Shown piece after piece: positions 1-8,701 of a stretch of 64,000 nucleotides of DNA. The stretch is from Roseobacter sp. MED193 (GTDB taxonomy: Bacteria > Pseudomonadota > Alphaproteobacteria > Rhodobacterales > Rhodobacteraceae): contig NZ_CH902583.1 of NCBI RefSeq assembly GCF_000152965.1, positions 2,549,892 to 2,613,891 of the forward strand, written 5' to 3'. The notes beneath the pieces are model-generated. The model saw only the letters and a list, made by a program, of their open reading frames with translations. It had not been told where the DNA came from and searched no databases. The position numbers and the translations under genes were made by a program. Each line of letters begins with the position of its first letter. The stretch's first letter is position 1.

Positions 1-785
1 TGGCCATCTACAATCAGAGGCACCCCGATATAGGTTTCCAACAGGAACAGATCATAGCAAGGGTGGCTGGCAAATTGCGATTGTTTGGCAGAATGGCAGG
101 CCAGAGGGCCATCGCCTGCCAGCATTTCAGAGCAATAGGTGTCGCCGAGCGGGAAGCTGGTGCCGCGTGGGATCTCTACCAGATCCGATTGACTGTAGAG
201 AATGGTATAGATGTCCTCACGCACCCAGCTCACAATTGCGGAATCCGTTTGGAAATGCTCACAGCCAAGCTTCAGTATGGAGTTGATTTTTGCTGTGTGA
301 CACATCTCCTGATCCGTAGAGATATGGAACAGTTTATGCAGCAGCTCTTCGATGGCGCGGGTTTTGGAGATATCTTTGATAATCGCAAAGTATCCAAAAA
401 CGGCCCCGCTATTGGCACGGATCGGGCCGCCGGTGGTCTGGGTTAGGAAGGTTTTGCCGTTTTTGCGCCGATACCGCATTTCGTAATTGTGGTCAGCTTG
501 GGTACTGTCGGGGGTGAAGCGGTTGCGGCTCTGTTCCATGTAGCTTTCTGGATCAGCATAGAGGTTTTTTGTGATCTCACCCACCATTTCTTCGTGCGCG
601 TATCCGAACAGGAGCTCAAAGGCGGGGTTGACCCAGGTGATGCGTCGATCTGCATCCGCAACAATTACGGCGTCGGGGAGATCGCGAAACAAATCCGGGA
701 GTTGAATGGCACCCATGGAAATACCCGTAGGCTCACTCGTTTCCTGTGCCACTTGTGGCCTCGTGCTGACCCTCACGTCATTCAT
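1..785 (-). CDS. PAS/GAF sensory protein, 3' end outside the window
   Basis: An open minus-strand frame starts at an ATG (785-783) preceded by a G-rich Shine-Dalgarno (SD) stretch (GGGGGAAG) and runs 261 codons without a stop to the window edge. Residues about 32-142 form a PAS domain: VNPAFELLFGY near residue 53, then the PAC-like stretch YRRKNGKTF. From about residue 150 the sequence looks like a GAF domain (GTSFPLGDTYCSEML). The output module (kinase, GGDEF or other) lies beyond base 1, so only a sensory or signalling role can be inferred. The plus-strand frames opposite it are antisense shadows. Confidence 0.8.
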   Translation of the reverse strand, partial: MNDVRVSTRPQVAQETSEPTGISMGAIQLPDLFRDLPDAVIVADADRRITWVNPAFELLFGYAHEEMVGEITKNLYADPESYMEQSRNRFTPDSTQADHNYEMRYRRKNGKTFLTQTTGGPIRANSGAVFGYFAIIKDISKTRAIEELLHKLFHISTDQEMCHTAKINSILKLGCEHFQTDSAIVSWVREDIYTILYSQSDLVEIPRGTSFPLGDTYCSEMLAGDGPLACHSAKQSQFASHPCYDLFLLETYIGVPLIVDG

Positions 786-1057
786 GCGCGCTTCCCCCCC
801 CATTCTAGGTCGTTCATTTTACCCGTTGGTAGTGACTTTGGTGCCTGCGTGGTTGCGAGATTAGAAGTGAGGGTAAACCACTTAAAATTCAGACGCATAA
901 ATCGAAGAACGCTCAAAATCCGGCAAAACGCTGAAATTGCGCCAATCGAGCACTAAAAAAGCCTGTCTGAAACATGCATATAATTTGGTCGGCAGTGCAA
1001 CAAAAAATCCGTTTAGTTGCATTGCCTTGAGTATACTTGTCTTATGGTTGGGAACGC

Positions 1058-1969
1058 TCAGGCGCTACGCCCGCCGTGATGGGCTTCCCCGCGTTCACGG
1101 GCGAGACGCATCTGTTTCTGCCGCTCGCGGAAACGGGCCTTATCTGCCTCTGAGGTTTCATCAATGCACTGGTAGCAAGACACCCCCATTTCAAAGGAGG
1201 GAAGCAGTTTGTCCTTGGGCAGGATGGGGCGGCGGCAGCCGTGGCAAAGCTCATGCGGGCCCTCGACCAAGCCGTGACCAACGGAGACCCGGTTGTCAAA
1301 AACAAAGCACTCGCCTTGCCAGCTGCTGTCCTCAGGCGGCATTTCTTCCAGATAGCGCAGAATGCCCCCCTTGAGGTGATAGACATCCTCTACGCCTTGG
1401 CTCAGCAGATAGTTCGTCGATTTTTCGCAGCGAATGCCGCCGGTGCAAAACATCGCCACACGTTTGTTGTGGAACCGATCTTTGTTGGCCTGCCACCAGG
1501 CGGGAAATTCACGAAAACTTGCGGTTTCGGGATCGATGGCACCTTCAAATGTACCGATCTGCACTTCGTAATCATTACGCGTATCAATGACGGCAACATC
1601 CTCGGCGCGGATCAGCGCGTTCCAGTCTTCGGGCTCGACATAATGGCCAACGCTGGCCTTTGGATCGACATCGGGTTGCCCCATGGTGACGATTTCTTTT
1701 TTCAGGCGAACCTTGATCTTGCCAAAGGGAGGATGATCGCTAAAGGCTTCTTTCCAGACCAAATCCGCGCAGCCCGGCAGCGTTTTTATATGATCAAGAA
1801 CGGCCTTAATCCCGGCCTCTGGGCCCGCAATGGTGCCATTGATCCCTTCCTGTGCCAGCAAGAGAGAGCCAGTTACTTCTTGCTGCAGGCAAAGCTCCAG
1901 CAGCGCCGGCTTCAGAGCGGCAGGATCAGCGAAACGAGTGAAGTGATAAAGGGCAGCGATTTTGTACAT
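1058..1969 (-). CDS. trhO: tRNA uridine(34) hydroxylase, rhodanese family
   Basis: 303 aa, the usual length for TrhO/YceA (UPF0176). The family installs 5-hydroxyuridine at the wobble position of certain tRNAs using oxygen. The N-terminal ferredoxin-like half is followed by a rhodanese domain with active-site loop CTGGIRC (Cys175 and Cys181). The C-terminal tail carries two Cys pairs (CHGC and CYQC) typical of the family. The gene stands alone, divergent from pncA. The 88-base gap 970-1057 and the rest of 786-1057 downstream contain no gene; they probably hold the promoter of the PAS/GAF gene. Family assignment is firm; the tRNA substrate is family knowledge. Confidence 0.93.
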   Translation of the reverse strand: MYKIAALYHFTRFADPAALKPALLELCLQQEVTGSLLLAQEGINGTIAGPEAGIKAVLDHIKTLPGCADLVWKEAFSDHPPFGKIKVRLKKEIVTMGQPDVDPKASVGHYVEPEDWNALIRAEDVAVIDTRNDYEVQIGTFEGAIDPETASFREFPAWWQANKDRFHNKRVAMFCTGGIRCEKSTNYLLSQGVEDVYHLKGGILRYLEEMPPEDSSWQGECFVFDNRVSVGHGLVEGPHELCHGCRRPILPKDKLLPSFEMGVSCYQCIDETSEADKARFRERQKQMRLARERGEAHHGGRSA

Positions 1970-2153
1970 GCAGCGCCCTTAGAGCGCTGTGCCGCATTTT
2001 TCAAGGAAAACCCCAAAGGATAGGGTGTTTTGTACCCCTTTTTCGCCTTTGCTCTTGCGTCCCTATGACTTTTATCCAGTGTTGCAAGCAGGCATTGTTT
2101 CCTTTTGTAAAAGCAGGGAGCCACCATGCCTCAAGAGACTTGGAGAAACAGAG

Positions 2154-2753
2154 ATGACGCAGGCCCTGATCGTAGTTGACGTGCAAAACGATTTTTGCCC
2201 GGGAGGAGCTCTTGCAGTTCCCGGCGGGGATGAGGTTGTGGTGCCAATCAATGCGATGATGAAGGATTTCGAGACCGTGATCCTGACGCAGGACTGGCAC
2301 CCGGCGGGACATTCTTCCTTTGCCAGTTCGCATCCGGGCATGTCTCCACTAGAGACCCTGGAAATGAGCTATGGTACCCAGGTGCTATGGCCGGATCATT
2401 GTATCCAGGGCAGTCAGGGGGCAGCGTTTCACCCGGCGCTTGATTTGAGTGGCGATTTGATTATCCGCAAGGGCTTCCGTTCCGCGATTGACAGCTATTC
2501 GGCCTTTTTTGAGAATGATCAACTGACCCCGACCGGTTTGGAAGGCTATCTCCGTTCTCGTGGGATATCCGAGTTGACGTTTGTTGGGTTGGCTACCGAT
2601 TTTTGCGTCGCTTTTTCGGCGCTTGATGCCGCTAGGTTGGGGTTTCAGGCCAAGGTTGAGCTCGCCGCGTGTCGAGGCATAGATCTGGGCGGATCGCTGG
2701 CTAAGTCTTTAACAGATATGCAGGCGGCTGGGGTGCAGGTCCAACAGGGCTGA
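2154..2753 (+). CDS. pncA: Nicotinamidase
   Basis: Hydrolyses nicotinamide to nicotinate plus ammonia in NAD salvage. 199 aa from the ATG at 2154, chosen over an upstream in-frame start because it has a GGAG SD seven bases away and because residue 1 then matches the family start (TQALIVVDVQNDF). The cysteine-hydrolase triad is visible as Asp9, Lys106 and Cys151. The metal site is Asp47, His49 and His53 (TQDWHPAGH). It is the first of three co-directional genes (pncA, histidine kinase, pncB), with only 11 bases to the kinase. pncB supplies the next step, nicotinate to nicotinate mononucleotide, so both flanks of the kinase are NAD salvage enzymes. Confidence 0.95.
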   Translation: MTQALIVVDVQNDFCPGGALAVPGGDEVVVPINAMMKDFETVILTQDWHPAGHSSFASSHPGMSPLETLEMSYGTQVLWPDHCIQGSQGAAFHPALDLSGDLIIRKGFRSAIDSYSAFFENDQLTPTGLEGYLRSRGISELTFVGLATDFCVAFSALDAARLGFQAKVELAACRGIDLGGSLAKSLTDMQAAGVQVQQG

Positions 2754-2764
2754 AGGACCATAGT

Positions 2765-5125
2765 ATGGCCAGACGCAATTTCGTTCCATATCGCGTTGTT
2801 TTAGGAATTTTGAAAGAGTGGGCTGGTTATGTTTGGCTGATTGCGCGGAGGCAAAAGCGACGTATGACGACCCATGGAAAGTCTGGAACGGGACCGCTGG
2901 CCCAGCACCATGACCGATATAGTCTGGATGGGTTGTTCCTGCGGTATCTGCGTGGGCAAATCCGGATATTCTGGCCACGCATCGGATTTGTTGCACTGGT
3001 GAGCTTAGTCTTGGGGTTTGTTGTTTCGCCGCTGGCGGGGGTCCTTGGGATGACCGTGGCGAGCACTGCAGAAGTCATTGATGGTCTCTACCTGCGCTAT
3101 GCGCGGCGCAAGGTAGAACAGGGCGCCGACACTAGGGCGTTACGGATTGTCAGCACGATCACAGCCCTGTTGCATGGAACTGCCTTTGCCGTTGGCGCAG
3201 CGACGCCGTTTTGGGTTTCGTCTCTGTTTGGCGATGGCGGGCAGCAGGCGGTCGACCCGGTATTTACCGTTGGCCTGTTGGCTGGCGGTGCAATAAATGC
3301 CGGTTTGACCTATCCCTTTCATAAGCCCGCAGCAATCGTGAGATTGTGCGCCTATGCCCTTACTCCTATCCTTATTTTGGCAACGGGGAGGGGTAGCTTT
3401 GATGACATGGGCTTTCACCTCCAATTGGCGGGTCTTCTGATCCTCTATGGGGCGCTGATCTGGCATTTGACATTTGTTGTCCGCAGTTTTTCCCGCATCC
3501 GTAGCATAATGTTGACGCAGGCCCTGCAACAGCAAGAGCTGGAAGGTGCCTACCAACGCCTACTTTCGCAGCAGGTTGAGGCCAAGAGACTGGCCTTGGT
3601 GGCACGCCACGCCAATGACAGTGTCTTGCTCATCGATCAAAACAACAAGGTCCAATGGGTGAACGAGGCCTTTACCCGGATTACCGGATACAGCTTTGAA
3701 GAAATTCAGGGGCGGGAACCCGGTGAATTGTTGAACCATCCACAGACCAATCAAGATACTCTCGACAAGTTGATAGAGGGGCGACGGGCTCGGCAGCCCT
3801 TTAGGTTGGAGATTTTGAACCGCCACAAAGATGGACATGATGTCTGGCTGGAGACAAACCAGGTTCCCATATTGGGCAACCAGGGAGGGGAAATGTCCTA
3901 CATCGCCATTGAGCGCGACATGACAGCGGCCAAACAAAATGCCCAACAATTAGAAGAAGCGCGTCTCGCTGCGGAAGAAGGCGGGCGCGCCAAATCGGAT
4001 TTCCTTGCCACTATGAGCCATGAAATCCGCACCCCCATGAATGGGGTGATCGGGATGGCGCAATTGTTGGAGGAAACCGATCTTGATGGCGACCAGAGGC
4101 TCTATACAAACACGATCCTCAGCTCTGCCAAGACACTGTTGGCGCTGATCAACGATATCCTTGATTTGTCAAAACTTGACGCAGGGCAGATTTCGCTCAA
4201 CCCGTGCAATTTTGACCTGCATCAGTGCTTGGAAGAGACAATCCAGTTGCTCCTTACTCAGGCCGAAGCCAAGGGGCTGACGCTGGAAGTTGAGCGTGAT
4301 GTAGATCTGCCGCGTTACCTGGTAGGAGATGATCACCGACTGCGGCAAATTTTGAATAACTTGGTCGGCAATGCGATTAAGTTTACGGAAAAAGGCAGGG
4401 TAAAGGTCTCGGTAGAAATGGAACCAGCCCAGGATGGCGGGGTTCTATTGAACTGCGCGATTATCGACACAGGTATTGGCATTCCAAAAGATATGCTCAC
4501 AGGAATCTTCGAGCGCTTCTCACAGGCCGATGCCGCGATCAGCCGCCGGTTTGGCGGCTCTGGCCTTGGGCTGGCCATATCCAGGCGCTTGGCTGAGGCC
4601 ATGGGGGGGCGTATCACGGTCACTTCTGAAATCGGCTCTGGCTCCTGTTTTACCCTCGTCCTCCCTTTTGCCTTGGGCAGCACTGCAGAGGCAACGGCCC
4701 TGCCCAATCAAGAACCCAAAGGGGGGAATGACGGGCTGTCAGGGGAGCGGATCTTGGTGGCTGAAGACAACCGAGTGAACCGACTATTGATCCAAAAGTT
4801 CCTCAAAGACGCGTCTGTTGAACTGGAATTTGCCCATGACGGCGCCGAGGCGGTGGATAAAGCAAAGCTGTTTAGGCCGGACATTATTTTGATGGATATC
4901 AGCATGCCGGTCATGGATGGATTGGAGGCAACACGTATCATTCGCGCCTCCGGGCAGTCGCAGCCTGTGATTGTCGCTTTGACTGCGAATGCGTTTGATT
5001 CAGATCGTGAAGCCTGTCTGGCAGCGGGTATGAATGAATTTGTGACAAAACCAATCTCCAAAAGCCAACTGTTGGAAGTTCTGGCCAGTTTTTCTGACAT
5101 ACAGGGGGTCCAGCTGACCGGGTGA
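2765..5125 (+). CDS. Membrane hybrid sensor histidine kinase (PAS-HisKA-HATPase-REC)
   Basis: 786 aa. The N-terminal third has about six hydrophobic segments (about residues 70-110, 135-160, 170-190, 195-215 and 220-240) and so anchors the protein in the inner membrane. A PAS domain follows (about 280-395, WVNEAFTRITGY). The HisKA H-box is [11 protein letters not shown] with phospho-acceptor His419. The ATPase has an N-box (NAIKFTEKG), G1 (DTGIGIP) and G2 ([12 protein letters not shown]). The C-terminal receiver has acidic ED, phospho-acceptor Asp711 (LMDISMP) and Lys in VTKPIS. It lacks a DNA-binding output, so a phosphotransfer partner is expected elsewhere. It lies 11 bases after pncA and before pncB. 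A later start (residue 34, MTTHGKS) is possible. The signal sensed is unknown. Confidence 0.9.
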   Translation: MARRNFVPYRVVLGILKEWAGYVWLIARRQKRRMTTHGKSGTGPLAQHHDRYSLDGLFLRYLRGQIRIFWPRIGFVALVSLVLGFVVSPLAGVLGMTVASTAEVIDGLYLRYARRKVEQGADTRALRIVSTITALLHGTAFAVGAATPFWVSSLFGDGGQQAVDPVFTVGLLAGGAINAGLTYPFHKPAAIVRLCAYALTPILILATGRGSFDDMGFHLQLAGLLILYGALIWHLTFVVRSFSRIRSIMLTQALQQQELEGAYQRLLSQQVEAKRLALVARHANDSVLLIDQNNKVQWVNEAFTRITGYSFEEIQGREPGELLNHPQTNQDTLDKLIEGRRARQPFRLEILNRHKDGHDVWLETNQVPILGNQGGEMSYIAIERDMTAAKQNAQQLEEARLAAEEGGRAKSDFLATMSHEIRTPMNGVIGMAQLLEETDLDGDQRLYTNTILSSAKTLLALINDILDLSKLDAGQISLNPCNFDLHQCLEETIQLLLTQAEAKGLTLEVERDVDLPRYLVGDDHRLRQILNNLVGNAIKFTEKGRVKVSVEMEPAQDGGVLLNCAIIDTGIGIPKDMLTGIFERFSQADAAISRRFGGSGLGLAISRRLAEAMGGRITVTSEIGSGSCFTLVLPFALGSTAEATALPNQEPKGGNDGLSGERILVAEDNRVNRLLIQKFLKDASVELEFAHDGAEAVDKAKLFRPDIILMDISMPVMDGLEATRIIRASGQSQPVIVALTANAFDSDREACLAAGMNEFVTKPISKSQLLEVLASFSDIQGVQLTG

Positions 5126-5293
5126 ACCCAGCAGGGCCGCTTCGGCTAATTGGTGGGAAGAACAACACGGGCAGGCCGTGCGCGCACTGGTGCGGAATAG
5201 TCAAACAGACAGAAGCCAACCTGCTCGGCCTTGGCTTGCTCTGGCTGGTTGGCTGTCCTATCAAGTTGTGACCCAACTTACATGAGGCCGCCG

Positions 5294-6583
5294 GTGGATA
5301 TTGCAACCCGCGTCTACAATCACAAATGGAAGATCGATCCAATCATCCGTTCGTTGATTGATACGGACTTTTATAAGCTGCTGATGTGCCAATCAGTATT
5401 TCGCAACAAACCAGAGACCGAGGTCACTTTCTCGCTGATCAATCGGTCTACCTCGGTGCCGCTGGCGCGCTTGATTGACGAGGGCGAGCTGCGGGAGCAG
5501 CTGGATCATATCCGCTCTCTCTCATTATCGCGCGGTGAGAGCACCTGGCTGCGCGGCAATACCTTCTACGGCAAACGCCAGATGTTCCGCCCAGATTTCA
5601 TGGAATGGTTCGAGAACCTGCGCCTGCCGGCCTACCACCTGGAACGTGTTGGCGATCAGTACGAGCTGACCTTTGAAGGCAAGTGGCATGAGGTGATGCT
5701 CTGGGAGATATCGGCCCTGGCCGTGCTGATGGAGCTGCGTTCGCGTGCGGTCTTGAACGACATGGGGCGGTTTGAACTGCAGGTGCTCTATGCGCGGGCC
5801 ATGACCCGGGTCTGGGAAAAAATCGAACGGCTGCGCCAGATCGACGGACTCAGCATTGCGGATTTTGGCACCCGGCGGCGACATGGCTTTCTCTGGCAGG
5901 ACTGGTGCGTGCAAGCGATGCGCGAAGGTTTGGGCGATGCGTTCACCGGCACCTCGAACTGTTTGATTGCCATGCGCCGCGAGGTCGAGGCGATCGGCAC
6001 TAATGCCCATGAGCTGCCGATGGTCTATTCAGCTTTGGCAGCGGATGATACCGCCCTGGCGCAGGCGCCCTATGAAGTCCTGTCAGACTGGCATGACGAA
6101 CATGACGGTAACCTGCGGATCATTCTGCCCGACACCTATGGCACCCAGGGCTTTCTGGACCATGCACCAGACTGGCTGGCGGGGTGGACCGGCATCCGCA
6201 TCGACAGCGGTGACCCTGCGGCTGGGGCTGAAGTGGCGATCAAATGGTGGCAGGATCGCGGTGAGGACCCGCAAGACAAGCGGGTCATCTTCTCGGACGG
6301 GTTGGACGTTGAAAAAATCACTGAACTCCATGGGCAGTTTGCCGGCCGCACCAAGGTCTCTTTTGGTTGGGGCACCCTGCTGACCAATGATTTTCGCGGG
6401 CTGGTTCCTAATGATGGGCTGGCGCCATTTTCGCTGGTCTGCAAGGCGATCTCGGCCAATGGAAAACCAACGGTGAAACTGTCTGACAATCCGGAAAAGG
6501 CCATGGGGCCCAGGTCAGAGATCGCCCGCTATAAACGCGTCTTTGGCGTTGGCGAACAGGACCACATTGACGTCTTGGTCTAG
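5294..6583 (+). CDS. pncB: Nicotinate phosphoribosyltransferase
   Basis: Converts nicotinate and PRPP to nicotinate mononucleotide (Preiss-Handler pathway). 429 aa from a GTG at 5294. I prefer this start over the in-frame ATG at 5282 because a GAGG SD sits six bases before the GTG, and because VDIATRVYNHKWK is the usual family N-terminus. Family motifs: DTDFYKLLM, FGTRRRHGFLWQ, GTSNCLIA, GIRIDSGDP, FSDGLDV, SFGWGTLLTND and KLSDNPEKA. It is separated from the kinase gene by about 168 bases, so it may have its own promoter. Confidence 0.94.
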   Translation: MDIATRVYNHKWKIDPIIRSLIDTDFYKLLMCQSVFRNKPETEVTFSLINRSTSVPLARLIDEGELREQLDHIRSLSLSRGESTWLRGNTFYGKRQMFRPDFMEWFENLRLPAYHLERVGDQYELTFEGKWHEVMLWEISALAVLMELRSRAVLNDMGRFELQVLYARAMTRVWEKIERLRQIDGLSIADFGTRRRHGFLWQDWCVQAMREGLGDAFTGTSNCLIAMRREVEAIGTNAHELPMVYSALAADDTALAQAPYEVLSDWHDEHDGNLRIILPDTYGTQGFLDHAPDWLAGWTGIRIDSGDPAAGAEVAIKWWQDRGEDPQDKRVIFSDGLDVEKITELHGQFAGRTKVSFGWGTLLTNDFRGLVPNDGLAPFSLVCKAISANGKPTVKLSDNPEKAMGPRSEIARYKRVFGVGEQDHIDVLV

Positions 6584-6604
6584 ACTTCCCGTAGTGCTTT
6601 GTGA

Positions 6605-6626
6605 TCACCGCGCTTGCGCGCGGTGA
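6605..6626 (+). terminator. Hairpin after pncB, candidate terminator
   Basis: Perfect 9-bp inverted repeat (TCACCGCGC / GCGCGGTGA) around a TTGC loop, 21 bases after the pncB stop, between convergent pncB and the aldehyde dehydrogenase gene. There is no clear U-run, so intrinsic termination is uncertain. The rest of 6627-6765 holds no gene. Confidence 0.45.
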
Positions 6627-6765
6627 GGCCTCCGGCGGGAATATTTAGAGAAGGTGATAGGGAGGGTGTATTCGCGCCTTCTGGCACCAAGTCCGCGCCG
6701 ACGGGTTCGGGCTTAAGCTATTCATTTGGCTAGACGTATCCCGGGGGCAGAGCCCCTCATCCCTC

Positions 6766-8238
6766 TCAACCGTGATGCGCTGCGACAGTTTTGAGTTGCG
6801 AAAATCCATAAAGCGCCTCAAACCCTTTTTCGCGCCCATGGCCTGATTTCCCCACACCACCAAAGGGCAGTTCGACACCTCCACCGGCACCGTAGTTGTT
6901 CAAAAAGACCTGTCCTGCGCGTAGTTTCTTGGCCAAACGCATCTGTCGGGCCCCATCCCGGGTCCAGACGCTTGCGACCAGGCCAAACGCGGTTGAGTTG
7001 GCGATTTTCAACGCTTCCTCCTCAGTGTCGAAGGGGATAAGAACCTGAACCGGACCAAAGATTTCTTCCTGCGCCAGTATGTGATCAGCGGGCACATCTG
7101 CAAAGAGCGTTGGACGCACATAGGCACCCTGCGCTGGCGCGTGATCAACCAGCTTCCCCTGGGCTGCGATATCAAGGTCTGCACCTTTGGCAAGAAATCC
7201 TTCGACGAGCTCTTTTTGTCGATTGGAGATCAATGGCCCAAGCCGCAGATCCTCGGCAGCGGGGCCCACCGTGAGTGCAGCATAGGCCTCTGACATCCGG
7301 GACTTGACCTGCTGATAGACAGTTCGATGTACCAGAATACGCGAAGAGGCAGAGCAGGTTTGACCTGCGTTTTGAATGCCGGCATTGACCAGAAAGGGCA
7401 GAGCCGCATCCAGGTCAGCATCGTCAAAGACCAACTGCGGGGATTTGCCGCCCAGTTCCAGAGTGACGGGTACAACGTTCTTGCCTGCCGCTTGCTGTAC
7501 CAGGGCTCCGGTGGCCACAGATCCCGTGAAGGAAATGTGATGCACGCCGGTGTGAGCGGTCAATGCTGCGCCCGCCTCGGCGCCGATGCCAGGCACCACA
7601 TTCAGGGCACCGGCTGGCAATCCGGCCTCCTGCGCGATATGGGCAAAGGCCAGCGCTGTCAGGCAGGCTTCTTCGGCGGGTTTAAGCACACAGGCATTGC
7701 CCATGGCCAGCGCCGCCCCAACGGAGCGGCCAATGATCTGCATCGGGTAATTCCAAGGCACGATGTGGCCTGTGACACCATGCGGTTCTCGCAGGGTATA
7801 GACCGTATATCCATCCAGATAGGGGATGGTCTCACCATGCACCTTATCCGCTGCGCCGCCGTAGAATTCGCAGTAACGAGCCAGCGCTATTGCATCTGCC
7901 CGCGCCTGGGTCAGAGGTTTACCCACGTCACGGACTTCCAGTGCCGCCAGATCGTCGACCCGTTCCAGTACCAGCTGGCCAATACGGGTCAGAATACGGC
8001 CACGTTCCAGCGCGGTCATCCGGCCCCACCCCCCAGAGAGAGCCGCTTCGGCGGCCTGAACTGCGGCGTCAATATCTGCGCTCCCCCCGCGCGCGATCTG
8101 GCACAGGTCGCTGCCATCTGAAGGATCTACCAGCGGCAGGGTTTGGCCGCTCTGTGCAGGCAGCCAGTTACCGCCAATCAGGCACAGGCTGGGATCGAAC
8201 CAAATTGGCGTCGCATTATCTGTTTTGGGATTAGGCAT
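6766..8238 (-). CDS. NAD(P)-dependent aldehyde dehydrogenase
   Basis: 490 aa from the ATG at 8238, which has an AGGA SD seven bases upstream; the frame extends five codons further to a TTG without better support. It oxidises an aldehyde to its acid. Catalytic Glu261 (LELGGKS) and nucleophile Cys295 (GQTCSA) are present, as are the cofactor-site motif VPWNYPMQ and the family motif EEIFGPV. The start overlaps the stop of the GNAT gene by 8 bases (ATGCCTAA), pointing to translational coupling at the 3' end of the ABC importer operon. Specificity cannot be read from the sequence; betaine/gamma-aminobutyraldehyde-type enzymes are the nearest look. Confidence 0.9.
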   Translation of the reverse strand: MPNPKTDNATPIWFDPSLCLIGGNWLPAQSGQTLPLVDPSDGSDLCQIARGGSADIDAAVQAAEAALSGGWGRMTALERGRILTRIGQLVLERVDDLAALEVRDVGKPLTQARADAIALARYCEFYGGAADKVHGETIPYLDGYTVYTLREPHGVTGHIVPWNYPMQIIGRSVGAALAMGNACVLKPAEEACLTALAFAHIAQEAGLPAGALNVVPGIGAEAGAALTAHTGVHHISFTGSVATGALVQQAAGKNVVPVTLELGGKSPQLVFDDADLDAALPFLVNAGIQNAGQTCSASSRILVHRTVYQQVKSRMSEAYAALTVGPAAEDLRLGPLISNRQKELVEGFLAKGADLDIAAQGKLVDHAPAQGAYVRPTLFADVPADHILAQEEIFGPVQVLIPFDTEEEALKIANSTAFGLVASVWTRDGARQMRLAKKLRAGQVFLNNYGAGGGVELPFGGVGKSGHGREKGFEALYGFSQLKTVAAHHG

Positions 8239-8701
8239 TTTCGGGTCCTGCAATGTCGAAGGTATAGCTTTTGGTCTGATGTTCGGTAAACGGCGCCCCG
8301 GTTTGCAGGGCGCTTAGGCCTGGCACCAGGCTGAGGCACGTGCCCCAAAAGGCGGCGGCCTGCGGTGACTGTTGAGAGATGCCCATGCGCCAGCGCCCTG
8401 GAAACTCTTGTAGGATCAGGCTGGCCGCCTCTCGTCCGTAGCCCTGGCGCCGATATTGCGGCACGATCAGAAACTCTGACAGCTCACGACGATCATCGGG
8501 CAGATTCAAAACCAGGGCAAAGCCAATACGCGCCCGGGCCTGATGTATCCAAAAGGCTGTCACGTCTTTGCGGTTCAACATCTGCTCGGCGCGTTTGGCC
8601 GGATCGATTGGAGCGCCTGGGGCGACTTCGTGGAAATAGGGGGCGAGCACCGAGGCAAAGATCGTCTGCTGACGCGGCAGAATCAAGGAAAGCGAGACCA
8701 T
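8231..8701 (-). CDS. GNAT-family N-acetyltransferase
   Basis: 156 aa. The acetyl-CoA pyrophosphate-binding motif appears as RRQGYGREAA near residue 87, and the fold follows the GNAT order with EFLIVPQ just before it. The ATG at 8701 overlaps the stop of the double-ATPase gene in a TGATG arrangement and has AGGGGG seven bases upstream; a GTG at 8704 is the alternative. It is embedded between the ABC importer and the aldehyde dehydrogenase, which suggests it acts on the imported amine- or peptide-like solute or its breakdown product. That is inference. Confidence 0.8.
   Translation of the reverse strand: MVSLSLILPRQQTIFASVLAPYFHEVAPGAPIDPAKRAEQMLNRKDVTAFWIHQARARIGFALVLNLPDDRRELSEFLIVPQYRRQGYGREAASLILQEFPGRWRMGISQQSPQAAAFWGTCLSLVPGLSALQTGAPFTEHQTKSYTFDIAGPENA

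Noticed and set aside
1241-2023. 260-codon plus-strand open frame opposite trhO
   Set aside because: It is antisense to a clear TrhO protein with conserved motifs and itself resembles no family; typical shadow frame in high-GC DNA.
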